Source: JAYZDF01 sp036337945 (GTDB lineage Bacteria; Myxococcota; Kuafuiibacteriia; Kuafuiibacteriales; Kuafuiibacteriaceae). From it: a DNA stretch of 64,000 bases. Location of the stretch: NCBI GenBank assembly GCA_036337945.1, contig JAYZDF010000015.1, forward strand, positions 6,850 to 70,849, given 5' to 3'. The position numbers were made by a program, and so were the translations under genes. Shown one piece after another: positions 35,401 to 42,180 of this stretch; the first letter of the stretch is position 1; each line of letters starts with the position of its first letter. The notes under the pieces were generated by a model. It was not told the origin of the DNA. It searched no databases and worked only from the letters and a program-made list of their open reading frames with translations.

Positions 35401-36500
35401 TGATTGAGAAGCATACCGCTATGGTATCTCCTGATCGACTGACTCGTGAGGTTGAACTTTACGTTCCAATGAATGAAGTCAGTGGCGTCGGCAAGACCTG
35501 TACTTCTTTTGACCAACTTTCGGAGCTAGGGATACATGGTCGTCATTTGGCCGGAGAAAAAGGTCTGGTATTGGCATTGCTACGAGCCGACCCAGAGCTT
35601 GCACCGTATGTACCTGATGGCTCTATCGTTACAACAGGTCGTTGCCGAATGCTCCTAGAAGAAGCAGGCATCGCTGCTGATTGGGACAAAGTATGGCTAG
35701 AAGACCCAAAAGTTGGGACCGTAGATGAAGATAACTTCCTGAAGTCTGCCTTTTACACCGATGCCAATTATCGCGCACAATCACGACAGCACCTTCAAGA
35801 TTTGACGAAGAATAAATTGGAAGAGTTGCTGTTAACCAAAGACGGGAACGGAGAAAAGCAACTCACGGCTGCCGGTGAAAAGCTGTATGCCGAGATGGTT
35901 AGCAATCAAGCACTCGCTGATAGCGATAACTGGATTACGCGTTCAAGTTTTACAGGAGAGGATCGACCAGGTAAAAGCGGGGCCGGACAATATGAATCGT
36001 TTCCGCACCTAAAAGACCCGGTAAGTCGTGTAGAAGGTGTCATTGGCGTTATTGAAAGCACCTGGATGCCAGAGCCCATCGAAAACAACGTCTCCGATGA
36101 AATTAACTTGCAGCACATTATGCCTTCGGTAGTTGTTCAGCATTGCCTAAACCCCCAGCACTCCGGTGTGATGATTTCGCGCGATATCGAGCATGGCACT
36201 CGCGGGCAAGTGTACTATCAGCTCGTGAAAGGTTTTGGTGGCGGAGTTGAAGGCGGCAAGACCGAAGAAGGAACAATCACCGCCTCAGGCCATCGAGTTC
36301 AGGTGAGCTATCCGGGCGAAGAAAACGGTCTCGTTGATGATGCCGCTCTCAAAGAATTGAGAAACATTGTTTTGCGAGTTGAGACACTTTTCAATGAGGT
36401 GATCGAAAAAGACGCGGGACACGCCGTAGATATGGAAGTGGCCCGGGTTGATGGCGAGTGGAAAGTCGTTCAAGCTCGAGTGATTCAGCTGGATAAGTAA
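32454..36500 (+). CDS. Giant dikinase-like protein: phosphohistidine swivel domain plus C-terminal PEP-synthase-type ATP-grasp
   Basis: A 1348-residue protein; ATG after GAGG; no signal or TM. The N-terminus has a short Pro/Ser/Thr-rich disordered head. Residues ~30-830 are a helical region I do not recognise. 'VVDTKDAPGGNSHLNMYA' with H895 resembles the phosphohistidine (PEP-utiliser mobile) domain. Residues ~1140-1345 are a PPDK_N/PEP-synthase ATP-binding half: 'R1163-SSFTGEDRPGKSGAGQY', 'SGVMISRD', 'VDMEVARVDGEWKVVQARV'. Swivel before ATP domain is the order of glucan/phosphoglucan water dikinases, the reverse of PEP synthase and rifampicin phosphotransferase. No carbohydrate-binding module or PEP TIM barrel is visible. 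It probably transfers the beta-phosphate of ATP via His to an unknown acceptor. It leads a four-gene operon. Confidence 0.8.
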   Translation: MPIRNRPHSPTPPGSSTGSTHQEIFQRQLEEAMTKASHENKPINYETLTQLNKAAGAQGPDAKAAFKSILSAGIESGKIGGRELKLSPKALRRALIITEQAARSTQDASGDSVLVLGRPSKLSKKARNEVGDRAAKRLLDIATTHKDVTGTGQEAAAQGDPRITARRSAVATLIANKTGEIVGISQLEELSEHVKNDVKWLLAAERTDFKVDGDHDQFSWAKSSMSNSRAIQKEFERRVKKGRDQAKEFSNGNKKAFDVSNGSVVGLGYINEPTTKCDALVDTLLQFRARTDLANQEERSWGNANTRMDLIGPTLVAEQRILLSTAELDTDDPEKVREYALLRQVISSHPTSTVNGVFEARNAVGALFMDGASNYSDSKHEMAWLKEDTPPGASTSAYKAIHHNFSRDTPNNIAIMIGTWVFAPGAVDGEDISKVKDRAQVFAALTGAMIRASKGDIESAKETIENLSANSDYKAIVEPLDNQLKGVNDNNVADVIETFLSSHAKKPLIGGKLEDRLAKLAETASGTSFWQFRSQRDSLSKLTGPQGEALKPLFDQLKDKEQQECKPIIQAFLDSQDKPLPSNLRANLDYFARLYRSVCDSQPSASSLEKDLFRAGTAWPEIADVIAQLKQNNNLAALQELGEARLAMQKSIITAQSGFERHERIKFDSELARLTCTELGAAVDRVGQLKTDGEKVEALVAVQTALRSAIASGLHEIRDTEDPASTKGKSLPEALEIVESAIKDGRIGEKDYRSMMSEVYVSVARTVQNMRAYVDSRAGAVAGMGAQLDPEFMDQLVKQSPLHYATALAEKGMRAGLKEEIGPRRIANIEGMRVLNSIGPVVFRSVVCAENTKELIKLQPDNDAMSIIYGLEEKKMVAVGGLVVDTKDAPGGNSHLNMYAMNNGIAVLALPELRTKYSEFLTNAQNEGGIYVDDRNGEFQMFTVDHAKEKGLITDADLPRLRPGTNKKISYLQSKGLGEGFEVIEKHTAMVSPDRLTREVELYVPMNEVSGVGKTCTSFDQLSELGIHGRHLAGEKGLVLALLRADPELAPYVPDGSIVTTGRCRMLLEEAGIAADWDKVWLEDPKVGTVDEDNFLKSAFYTDANYRAQSRQHLQDLTKNKLEELLLTKDGNGEKQLTAAGEKLYAEMVSNQALADSDNWITRSSFTGEDRPGKSGAGQYESFPHLKDPVSRVEGVIGVIESTWMPEPIENNVSDEINLQHIMPSVVVQHCLNPQHSGVMISRDIEHGTRGQVYYQLVKGFGGGVEGGKTEEGTITASGHRVQVSYPGEENGLVDDAALKELRNIVLRVETLFNEVIEKDAGHAVDMEVARVDGEWKVVQARVIQLDK

Positions 36501-36510
36501 GGAGAAAGAC

Positions 36511-36831
36511 GTGCCATACACAGAGACAGTCTCAGAATTTTTCGACAGACTCAAAATACCCACGAACACAGCAAATACTGGCTCGGTGCAATTCGAAATA
36601 GAAGACGAGAGCACATATCACTTGAATCTCAAAACCGGAGACGTCTCGACGAAAGCAAATGCTGAAAAACCGGCGGTCATCGTTCGTGCGCGTGCCTTAG
36701 ACTTTATGGCCCTCATTGAAGGGAGAATGAGTATTGAAGACGGATTGCTCACGGAACGCCTGCATGTCGCGGGAGATATGTTAAAAATCACAAATATACT
36801 TACAACATTACGAAACACGCCACAGAACTAA
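36511..36831 (+). CDS. SCP2 sterol-carrier domain protein
   Basis: A 106-residue protein starting at GTG 36511 with AAGGAG 6 nt upstream, 10 nt after the dikinase-like stop. Its fold pattern 'SVQFEIEDESTYHLNLKTG' and 'FMALIEGRMSIEDGLLTERLHVAGDM' is that of the SCP2 sterol/lipid-carrier domain, as a stand-alone module. It may bind a lipid or hydrophobic substrate for the neighbouring enzymes; this is inferred from operon position. Confidence 0.85.
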   Translation: MPYTETVSEFFDRLKIPTNTANTGSVQFEIEDESTYHLNLKTGDVSTKANAEKPAVIVRARALDFMALIEGRMSIEDGLLTERLHVAGDMLKITNILTTLRNTPQN

Positions 36832-36861
36832 GGCGATAACGAGCACACACGGGGAAATACA

Positions 36862-37089
36862 ATGAGTTGGAGCGAAACAGAGCACAAATTTGCCGATGCT
36901 TGGGCCATTCATGGAAAAAGAGACGGAAATCCATGGATGTGTGGCTGGTCAAAATCAGAAGAATCAGCCAATGCTGAAAAGAATAGATTACAAAAAGCAG
37001 AAGCAGACGCTGAGTTTTGGGTCATGCAGATGACAGAAGACGAACTTGAGACATTTAAAGCTGCAGGTCTTTCACCGATCGACAACTAG
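36862..37089 (+). CDS. Small orphan protein of the dikinase-like operon
   Basis: A 75-residue soluble, acidic protein with several Trp (SWSET, DAWAI, 'NPWMCGWSKSEE', EFWVM) and a helical Ala/Glu/Lys stretch. No family is recognised. A GGGGA ribosome site precedes the ATG, and it lies 30 nt after the SCP2 gene and 17 nt before the transglutaminase-like gene, which supports expression as part of the operon. It could be an adaptor or chaperone. Confidence 0.7.
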   Translation: MSWSETEHKFADAWAIHGKRDGNPWMCGWSKSEESANAEKNRLQKAEADAEFWVMQMTEDELETFKAAGLSPIDN

Positions 37090-37106
37090 AACAAGGGATA
37101 ATAAAC

Positions 37107-38696
37107 ATGCCAATAACCGTAAATAAACCAGCCCTGAAATCATTCTCTGATTCACTCGTTGCCAGGAGTCAGCAAGACGCTTCGGCAAAAGTAGACGCCC
37201 AAGCACTCGACCAAATTATTTCAATCGTCGGTGACACCTCGGATAAATCAAGCAGTTCAATTGCCGACACCTTGAAGTCGAGCAACATGTCGGCTCAAGA
37301 GAAACTAGCGCTCGCCAAGGCCGGTATGACAGACTCGGAAAAAGATGATGTCATTGCCCTCATCAACGACGCACAGTTTGCAAGCCTGCTGGACCCAGTA
37401 TCATCAAATTTCCTGAAAGCACTGGTTGGGCTGGAGCCTCTTCAAGCCGTGGACCAAGTCGGTGGTGTTACAGCAGCAAGCGCTGTCGCCCAAAGTCCAC
37501 AAATGGAAGCCGTGAAAAAGTTCAAAGGGCTTGTAAAGTCTGGACAACTTTCAAAGTATTACGATGCAGCGATTGGCATTGGCGACGCAAACCTCAAAGA
37601 CGAAGCGATGAAACTTTTCGAAAGTCTTCCCAAAATAACGCCATCGGCCACTGCCGACGACTTTGTCGCTCTAGGGCTTTGGACGACAAAGCCACGTGGA
37701 ACGGAAGCAATGCAGAAGTCTGCACGCTTCTTGCCCGGGCGCCAAGTCATCACCCCATGCACAATCAACGCAGACACTGGTGCCGGAAGTAATTTCTTGA
37801 GCTATAAAGAAGGCGGGGTCGCAGGTAAGACGTACCGTGCCACTCTGGCCGGCGAAATAGGAAATAAATACCTGGTGAAGGTAGACGGTAAAGACGAGCC
37901 TATTGAAGTCCCGAAAGCCAAGATTCACGAACTCAACCAACCTCACCTTTTCGAAGGCGATAATATTAGACTCGGGAAAAATGTAGATTACGGCAGTCCC
38001 TTCATGAAAGCCAAAGTCGCCGAAGCAGCCATCAAGATGGATGAGTTAGTTGGAAAGCTCGACTTTACCCAAAAACACACAGATAGCGGAAATTCATTTG
38101 TTTCGATTCTATCGAGAGGAGCAGGCGCAAAAGAGACATCGGCTATTCAGCGTCAGTGCGTCAAAATCATCCATGACGTGATCGATATGCTTTATCCAAG
38201 CCAAGGCGTATATCAAAGGCCCGGGCGTTCGTCCGACCGAGATGCTGGACGCCAAGCGGTCAAGGGAATCGGTTCTTGCTACATTCAAGCAGGTGTCATG
38301 GCTGGAATGTTAGCCCCCTTCAGCAAGCCCCTGGGAGTAGATGTCCAGTTCATCAGCGGAGGCGTGTATCGAAACACTCGTTCATCGGATGACCCCGGTC
38401 GACAGTTTAGAAGCTACTCCGGTCAAGCACATGGTTGGTTACAGTTGACCTACCGGCCTTCAATGGAGCTACGAATTTGTGATCGTACCTGGAGCCAACC
38501 AGACCACCCAGCCGATCGAGCATACTCTAAATGGGGAGACAGGTATCCTTCCGGAAACTACTGGGGAATGAAGACCCGACCTGTTTCTGATACTGATGTA
38601 AACATGTCTGGAGATGTCAGTGTGGATACGTTCGACCGTCAATTTGGTGTTCAGGGCTCGGACGGCCGCGACAATCATATGTCGAGAACGCAATAA
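37107..38696 (+). CDS. Transglutaminase-like protein, last gene of the dikinase-like operon
   Basis: A 529-residue protein with AAGGGA before the ATG and no signal peptide. The N-terminal ~380 residues are unrecognised, with a Ser/Ala/Asp-rich head and a possible small beta module near 230-275. The C-terminal part contains 'GIGSCYIQAGVMAGML' (C391), 'QAHGWLQLTY' (H442) and 'RICDRTW' (D459). This is the order, spacing and strand context of the transglutaminase/papain-like catalytic triad (helix-borne Cys, then His and Asp on adjacent strands). It could be a protease, a cross-linking enzyme or an amide-forming/cleaving enzyme. No partner outside the operon is seen. Confidence 0.75.
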   Translation: MPITVNKPALKSFSDSLVARSQQDASAKVDAQALDQIISIVGDTSDKSSSSIADTLKSSNMSAQEKLALAKAGMTDSEKDDVIALINDAQFASLLDPVSSNFLKALVGLEPLQAVDQVGGVTAASAVAQSPQMEAVKKFKGLVKSGQLSKYYDAAIGIGDANLKDEAMKLFESLPKITPSATADDFVALGLWTTKPRGTEAMQKSARFLPGRQVITPCTINADTGAGSNFLSYKEGGVAGKTYRATLAGEIGNKYLVKVDGKDEPIEVPKAKIHELNQPHLFEGDNIRLGKNVDYGSPFMKAKVAEAAIKMDELVGKLDFTQKHTDSGNSFVSILSRGAGAKETSAIQRQCVKIIHDVIDMLYPSQGVYQRPGRSSDRDAGRQAVKGIGSCYIQAGVMAGMLAPFSKPLGVDVQFISGGVYRNTRSSDDPGRQFRSYSGQAHGWLQLTYRPSMELRICDRTWSQPDHPADRAYSKWGDRYPSGNYWGMKTRPVSDTDVNMSGDVSVDTFDRQFGVQGSDGRDNHMSRTQ

Positions 38697-38729
38697 AGGC
38701 ATTTTCTATCCTCGACGTCATCTCAATCG

Positions 38730-39740
38730 GTGTTTGCTCGCCCGACCATTTCGTGTCATCTGGTTGGTGTGAAGGTCTTCATAACTGGCGCATCTGGATT
38801 TCTTGGTTCCGCGGTCGTAAGGTCGCTTTTGCGCGATAACCACGAGGTCATAGCGATTGTTCGGCCGACATCTCAACGCAAGCACTTGGACCAGCTGGGT
38901 GTCGAAGTCATAACGGGCGAGTTAACTGATACAGCAAGTCTCCATCGTTCTATGAATGGCTGTGAGGGGCTTTGCCATATTGCCGGCGCAGCCGGAAGCT
39001 TCTATCTCGACGAAGACAACTACTATCAGGCAAATGTGGTAACAACCTCACACGTTTTCGCTGCCGCGAAACAGGCTGGTATAAGGCGCTCTGTCTATTG
39101 TGGCAGTGTGGTCGTTCCGCAGCGACTCGACAGTCCCTATGGCTTATCGAAGCGGCTCGGTATGCAAGTTGCCATGGCTTCTGCGGACGAAAACTTCGTC
39201 GTAACAGCCGTACACCCCTCTGGGATGATTGGACCAGAAGACCGCAAACCAACCCCTCTTGGCCAGGCCGTTATTCAGCTTGCCGATGGAAATATGCCGA
39301 TCACGATAGGTGGTGGCTCAGGCTACATTGACGTGGATGATGCCGCTGATATGCACGTTGCGGCAATGGTCCGGGGAGATAACCTTGGAGAGTATATAGC
39401 AAATGCTGAGTACTTTGATAATCGAGTTCTTTACAGAGAACTGGCGAAGTTCACAAGTCAACGCGCACCTTTCGTTTTACCCATTGAAATTGCTCAGTTG
39501 TACGCAGCTTTTGATGAACCTCGAGCAAGAAAAGAAGAACGCTCACCAGTCGTGAGTAAATTCACAACGAGTTACTTGGCGCAGGGCAAAGCAAAAGACC
39601 TCGATGGAAAAGCTGACCGAAAACGACTAAATTTACCACCCGCGAAGCCGGTCTTAGAGTCTTTTGCCGATGCTCTCGAATGGTTTGAAACCAATAACAT
39701 GCTCGGTAAAGAAGAAGACTTTGGCCCCTCTCGCGCCTAA
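38730..39740 (+). CDS. NAD-dependent epimerase/dehydratase family protein (extended SDR)
   Basis: The Rossmann motif 'KVFITGASGFLGSAVV', 'GCEGLCHIAGAAGSF' and the active-site Y-x3-K ('SPYGLSKRLG') place this in the extended SDR family (sterol dehydrogenase/dihydroflavonol-reductase-like). The frame begins at GTG 38730, but the protein is expected to start close to the first strand. The GTG at 38769 (giving 'VKVFITG') fits better, though neither has a strong ribosome site. It follows the transglutaminase-like gene by 33 nt and could belong to the same transcript. Confidence 0.88.
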   Translation: MFARPTISCHLVGVKVFITGASGFLGSAVVRSLLRDNHEVIAIVRPTSQRKHLDQLGVEVITGELTDTASLHRSMNGCEGLCHIAGAAGSFYLDEDNYYQANVVTTSHVFAAAKQAGIRRSVYCGSVVVPQRLDSPYGLSKRLGMQVAMASADENFVVTAVHPSGMIGPEDRKPTPLGQAVIQLADGNMPITIGGGSGYIDVDDAADMHVAAMVRGDNLGEYIANAEYFDNRVLYRELAKFTSQRAPFVLPIEIAQLYAAFDEPRARKEERSPVVSKFTTSYLAQGKAKDLDGKADRKRLNLPPAKPVLESFADALEWFETNNMLGKEEDFGPSRA

Positions 39741-39746
39741 GATTTT

Positions 39747-40035
39747 CTAGTCTTCAAAGAATCCTGGGCTGTTCATTGAATCGACGATTTCATCAGCGGT
39801 GATACCGCCCATTCCCACGCCTCCTTTGACAGAGGCCTTCGCCCTGCCGATGTCAATTCTACTCTTTGCACTAACCTCGAACCTATTGGAATAAGAACGA
39901 CCAGAGGCGAACTGCGATATAACCAGTTCTCCGTAACAAGTCTCCGCATCGAAAGTACGCTCAACGAAACTGCGATAAAGCGTTACTGAGAATTGATTGG
40001 TTGACGATACGAAGTTTTTTTGCTGGCTGCTTCAT
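39747..40035 (-). pseudogene. Possible frameshifted small gene (~95 codons)
   Basis: On the minus strand an open stretch from 40031 to the TAG at 39747 reads like a genuine protein end ('FVSSTNQFSVTLYRSFVER', 'GRSYSNRFEVSAKSRIDIG', 'GGITADEIVDSMNSPGFFED') but has no start codon. An ATG at 40035 opens in another frame (MKQPAKK..) and runs into A7 at 40015-40021. One A fewer would fuse the two into a single ~95-residue protein. It may be a decayed gene, a sequencing indel, or chance. This fills the gap 39741-40091. Confidence 0.3.
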
Positions 40036-40091
40036 TGAGGCAGCAATCGGTGGCTATAAGACTGCATCTCGCCAAACTCGAGGTACAATTC

Positions 40092-41060
40092 TTACTTTTT
40101 CTTGTGCTGATAATGCTTCTTCATTTTCTCGAGTTGCTCTTTGTATTTTTCGCAGGGGTCGAGATTATCGACTCTAGGCGTAAACCATACGTAATCAAAG
40201 CGGGCCACATCATAGTCTTGCGGATGATCTAGGTCTTTGTAGACCTCAACAAATCCAATACTTATGCTCTCACCGCCTAGATGGTTCGGTACTCCATAGT
40301 CTTTGCGAACGTGTCCGTTCCCAGCCACTAACACGAACGGTTTGTTGCCGGATTGCTCTCGAAGCTCTTTGACCATCCAATGGTCTTTGAATCGCTGCGC
40401 TGCGGTCATCATTGCAACCATACTTTCATTGGCGTAGCCGCAGTGGGACTTTGTGATATCATCAACGAGATTATCGAGCCCTTTTTGTGAAATAGTACCC
40501 CAGGTGTCGACGGGTTGTTCCTTCACGGACCGGGCGATGCCCATGAGACGCTTTCTCGATGGATGTACAGCGAGCACTGAAGAATTGGCACGATAGACCG
40601 CTTCAAAAAGCGGAGCATAGACTTCAAATTTTGGCCAGCCACTTTTACTCCACCTAACAGCATCAGCGAATTGTTCGACGCGTTTGACTGATTTGAGCGG
40701 TTCCTTGTCTGGTTCATCAAGCATTTCAAATCCAACCACGACCTCTCGATATTTGGCGATTTGTGAAACTACCCAGGCCTGCAGCCGGTGGTGGTCGGAA
40801 TTATCGTGCCTTTCTCCAAGGAGCACATGCGAACTCGCCTGGATCTCGCCGGCAAAAGCCTTTGGGGTAATAAATTTTTGCTCCGATTCCGACCAGATGA
40901 GTCCAACCAGGTGATGGTCGCGAAGCTCGGGAGAAACCCAATCATTGAGTGACGGCGGGTCAACCGGAGTCGGCGCAGATTCGGAGACTTGAGCGCCCAA
41001 AACAATAAGTAGGGCTCCGAGGTAGGAAGAAACCGGAAATTTCACACCTTGGAAGTTCAA
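40092..41060 (-). CDS. ChaN/Tiki-like (haem-uptake-associated) exported protein
   Basis: An approximately 320-residue protein. 'SHVLLGERHDNSDHHRLQA', 'VVVGFEMLDEP', 'FEVYAPLFEAV' and 'FVLVAGNGHVRKDYGVPNHL' are the conserved blocks of the ChaN family (iron-regulated haem-binding lipoproteins, Tiki-protease superfamily), including G-E-x-H. The frame is open to 41201, but the signal-like segment 'SSYLGALLIVLGAQVSES' suggests a start near it. TTG 41060 has GAGG 8 nt upstream and is chosen. The C-terminus is a basic helix ending in Lys. It is a single gene, divergent from a lipoprotein gene. Confidence 0.8.
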   Translation of the reverse strand: MNFQGVKFPVSSYLGALLIVLGAQVSESAPTPVDPPSLNDWVSPELRDHHLVGLIWSESEQKFITPKAFAGEIQASSHVLLGERHDNSDHHRLQAWVVSQIAKYREVVVGFEMLDEPDKEPLKSVKRVEQFADAVRWSKSGWPKFEVYAPLFEAVYRANSSVLAVHPSRKRLMGIARSVKEQPVDTWGTISQKGLDNLVDDITKSHCGYANESMVAMMTAAQRFKDHWMVKELREQSGNKPFVLVAGNGHVRKDYGVPNHLGGESISIGFVEVYKDLDHPQDYDVARFDYVWFTPRVDNLDPCEKYKEQLEKMKKHYQHKKK

Positions 41061-41218
41061 CCTGAACACCTCAACTGTCGAGAAATAAGAGCAAATTACC
41101 ATCCACCCCAAAAAAAAGTCTCGTTTCCCCAAAATATTCTTTATTTCTTCGGGTTTTACTGACAAAACTTTCAAGTCAGCCCGGCGTCGCTCGGAAAGCA
41201 CTTAAAAAGGAACTTACT

Positions 41219-41680
41219 ATGTCAAAATCGTCAAAACTCTTATTCATTCTTACCCTTAGTGCACTTGTTGCTGCATGCGGAGATGATGTGAAGTCATCGA
41301 GTGGAACTGGTGGCTCAAACAGTTCAAGCGCAGATGCTGGCGCAACTCCCGTCGTCGACGCAGGCTTCCCAGGTCAAAACGAAGACGCCGGAACCGAGAT
41401 GGACGCGGGTACTTCAGGCGGAACCGTAAGTGACGAATGGTCCAAAGTTTGTAGCGACGATACGGAATGCGGAACTCCGACGGACTTCTGCGTAAAACAA
41501 CCCGGACAAAGCGAAGGTTATTGCTCTGTTCGTTGTTCCAAGACCGCCGAATGCACCGAGTTGAATCCTCCTGCGGATTGGACATGTAACGCAGTCTTCG
41601 CAGCCTGCGATGGAAGCGATTTCACTTGGTGCGGACCTTCTAGCGAAATCGGGATGGGCCCGATCAGCGAATGTGAATAG
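41219..41680 (+). CDS. Cys-rich lipoprotein with Asp-Ala-Gly linker
   Basis: A 153-residue secreted lipoprotein: lipobox LVAAC, then a ~50-residue linker rich in Ser, Gly and D-A-G triplets, then a Cys-rich C-terminal module ('VCSDDTECGTPTDFC', 'GYCSVRCSKTAEC') with about ten cysteines. This resembles the many short disulfide-rich surface lipoproteins of Myxococcota and Bradymonadota. The ribosome site is AAGGAA. No enzymatic function is visible. It precedes the molybdenum hydroxylase genes by 43 nt. Confidence 0.82.
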   Translation: MSKSSKLLFILTLSALVAACGDDVKSSSGTGGSNSSSADAGATPVVDAGFPGQNEDAGTEMDAGTSGGTVSDEWSKVCSDDTECGTPTDFCVKQPGQSEGYCSVRCSKTAECTELNPPADWTCNAVFAACDGSDFTWCGPSSEIGMGPISECE

Positions 41681-41723
41681 TGGAGCCTAACTGAATAATC
41701 GCACCCGGATGATTGGAGGAGAA

Positions 41724-42176
41724 ATGACGAAGTTTCAACTCAATGGAAAGCAAGTTGTCGTGGAAGCAGACCCGACAAAGCCTCTGCTTTGGGTTCTCCG
41801 TGAGGATCTTCAACTCACTTCAACGAAATACGGATGCGGAATTGGTCAATGCGGTGCGTGCACGGTTCTGGTCAATGACCGGGCCGTGCGCAGCTGCGTT
41901 ACCCTGGTAGGTCAAATCGACGGCCGTAACGTACGCACACTTGAAAACCTCGATGACAGACTGGGTGCTTCGCTCAAAAATTCTTGGGTAAAGCATTCGG
42001 TCCCACAATGCGGCTTTTGTCAGTCTGGCCAAATTTTAGGTGCTTATTCTCTGCTCAAGAATGAGCCACAAGTGGCCGCCGAAGAAATTCCCACCAAACT
42101 GACAAACATCTGCCGATGTGGAACTTACAAGAGAATTCACGAAGCCGTCGAAAGTGTCGCCAAGGGTGAAGAGTAA
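41724..42176 (+). CDS. iorA: [2Fe-2S] subunit of an isoquinoline-1-oxidoreductase-type molybdenum hydroxylase
   Basis: A 150-residue protein; the ATG at 41724 has GGAGG 4 nt upstream, better than the in-frame ATG 41709. It has two iron-sulfur sites: a plant-ferredoxin type 'CGIGQCGACTVLV' plus a later Cys, and 'CGFCQSGQILGAY' with 'NICRCGTYKRI'. It shuttles electrons from the molybdenum centre of the next gene product. No FAD subunit gene is present, as usual for the two-subunit Ior type, which passes electrons to cytochromes. Confidence 0.92.
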   Translation: MTKFQLNGKQVVVEADPTKPLLWVLREDLQLTSTKYGCGIGQCGACTVLVNDRAVRSCVTLVGQIDGRNVRTLENLDDRLGASLKNSWVKHSVPQCGFCQSGQILGAYSLLKNEPQVAAEEIPTKLTNICRCGTYKRIHEAVESVAKGEE

Positions 42177-42180
42177 TCTC

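Noticed and set aside
40015..40021. Programmed -1 frameshift at the A7 run
   Set aside because: The -1 frame meets a stop within about ten codons; only a +1 shift would give an open frame, so an indel or decay is the better explanation.
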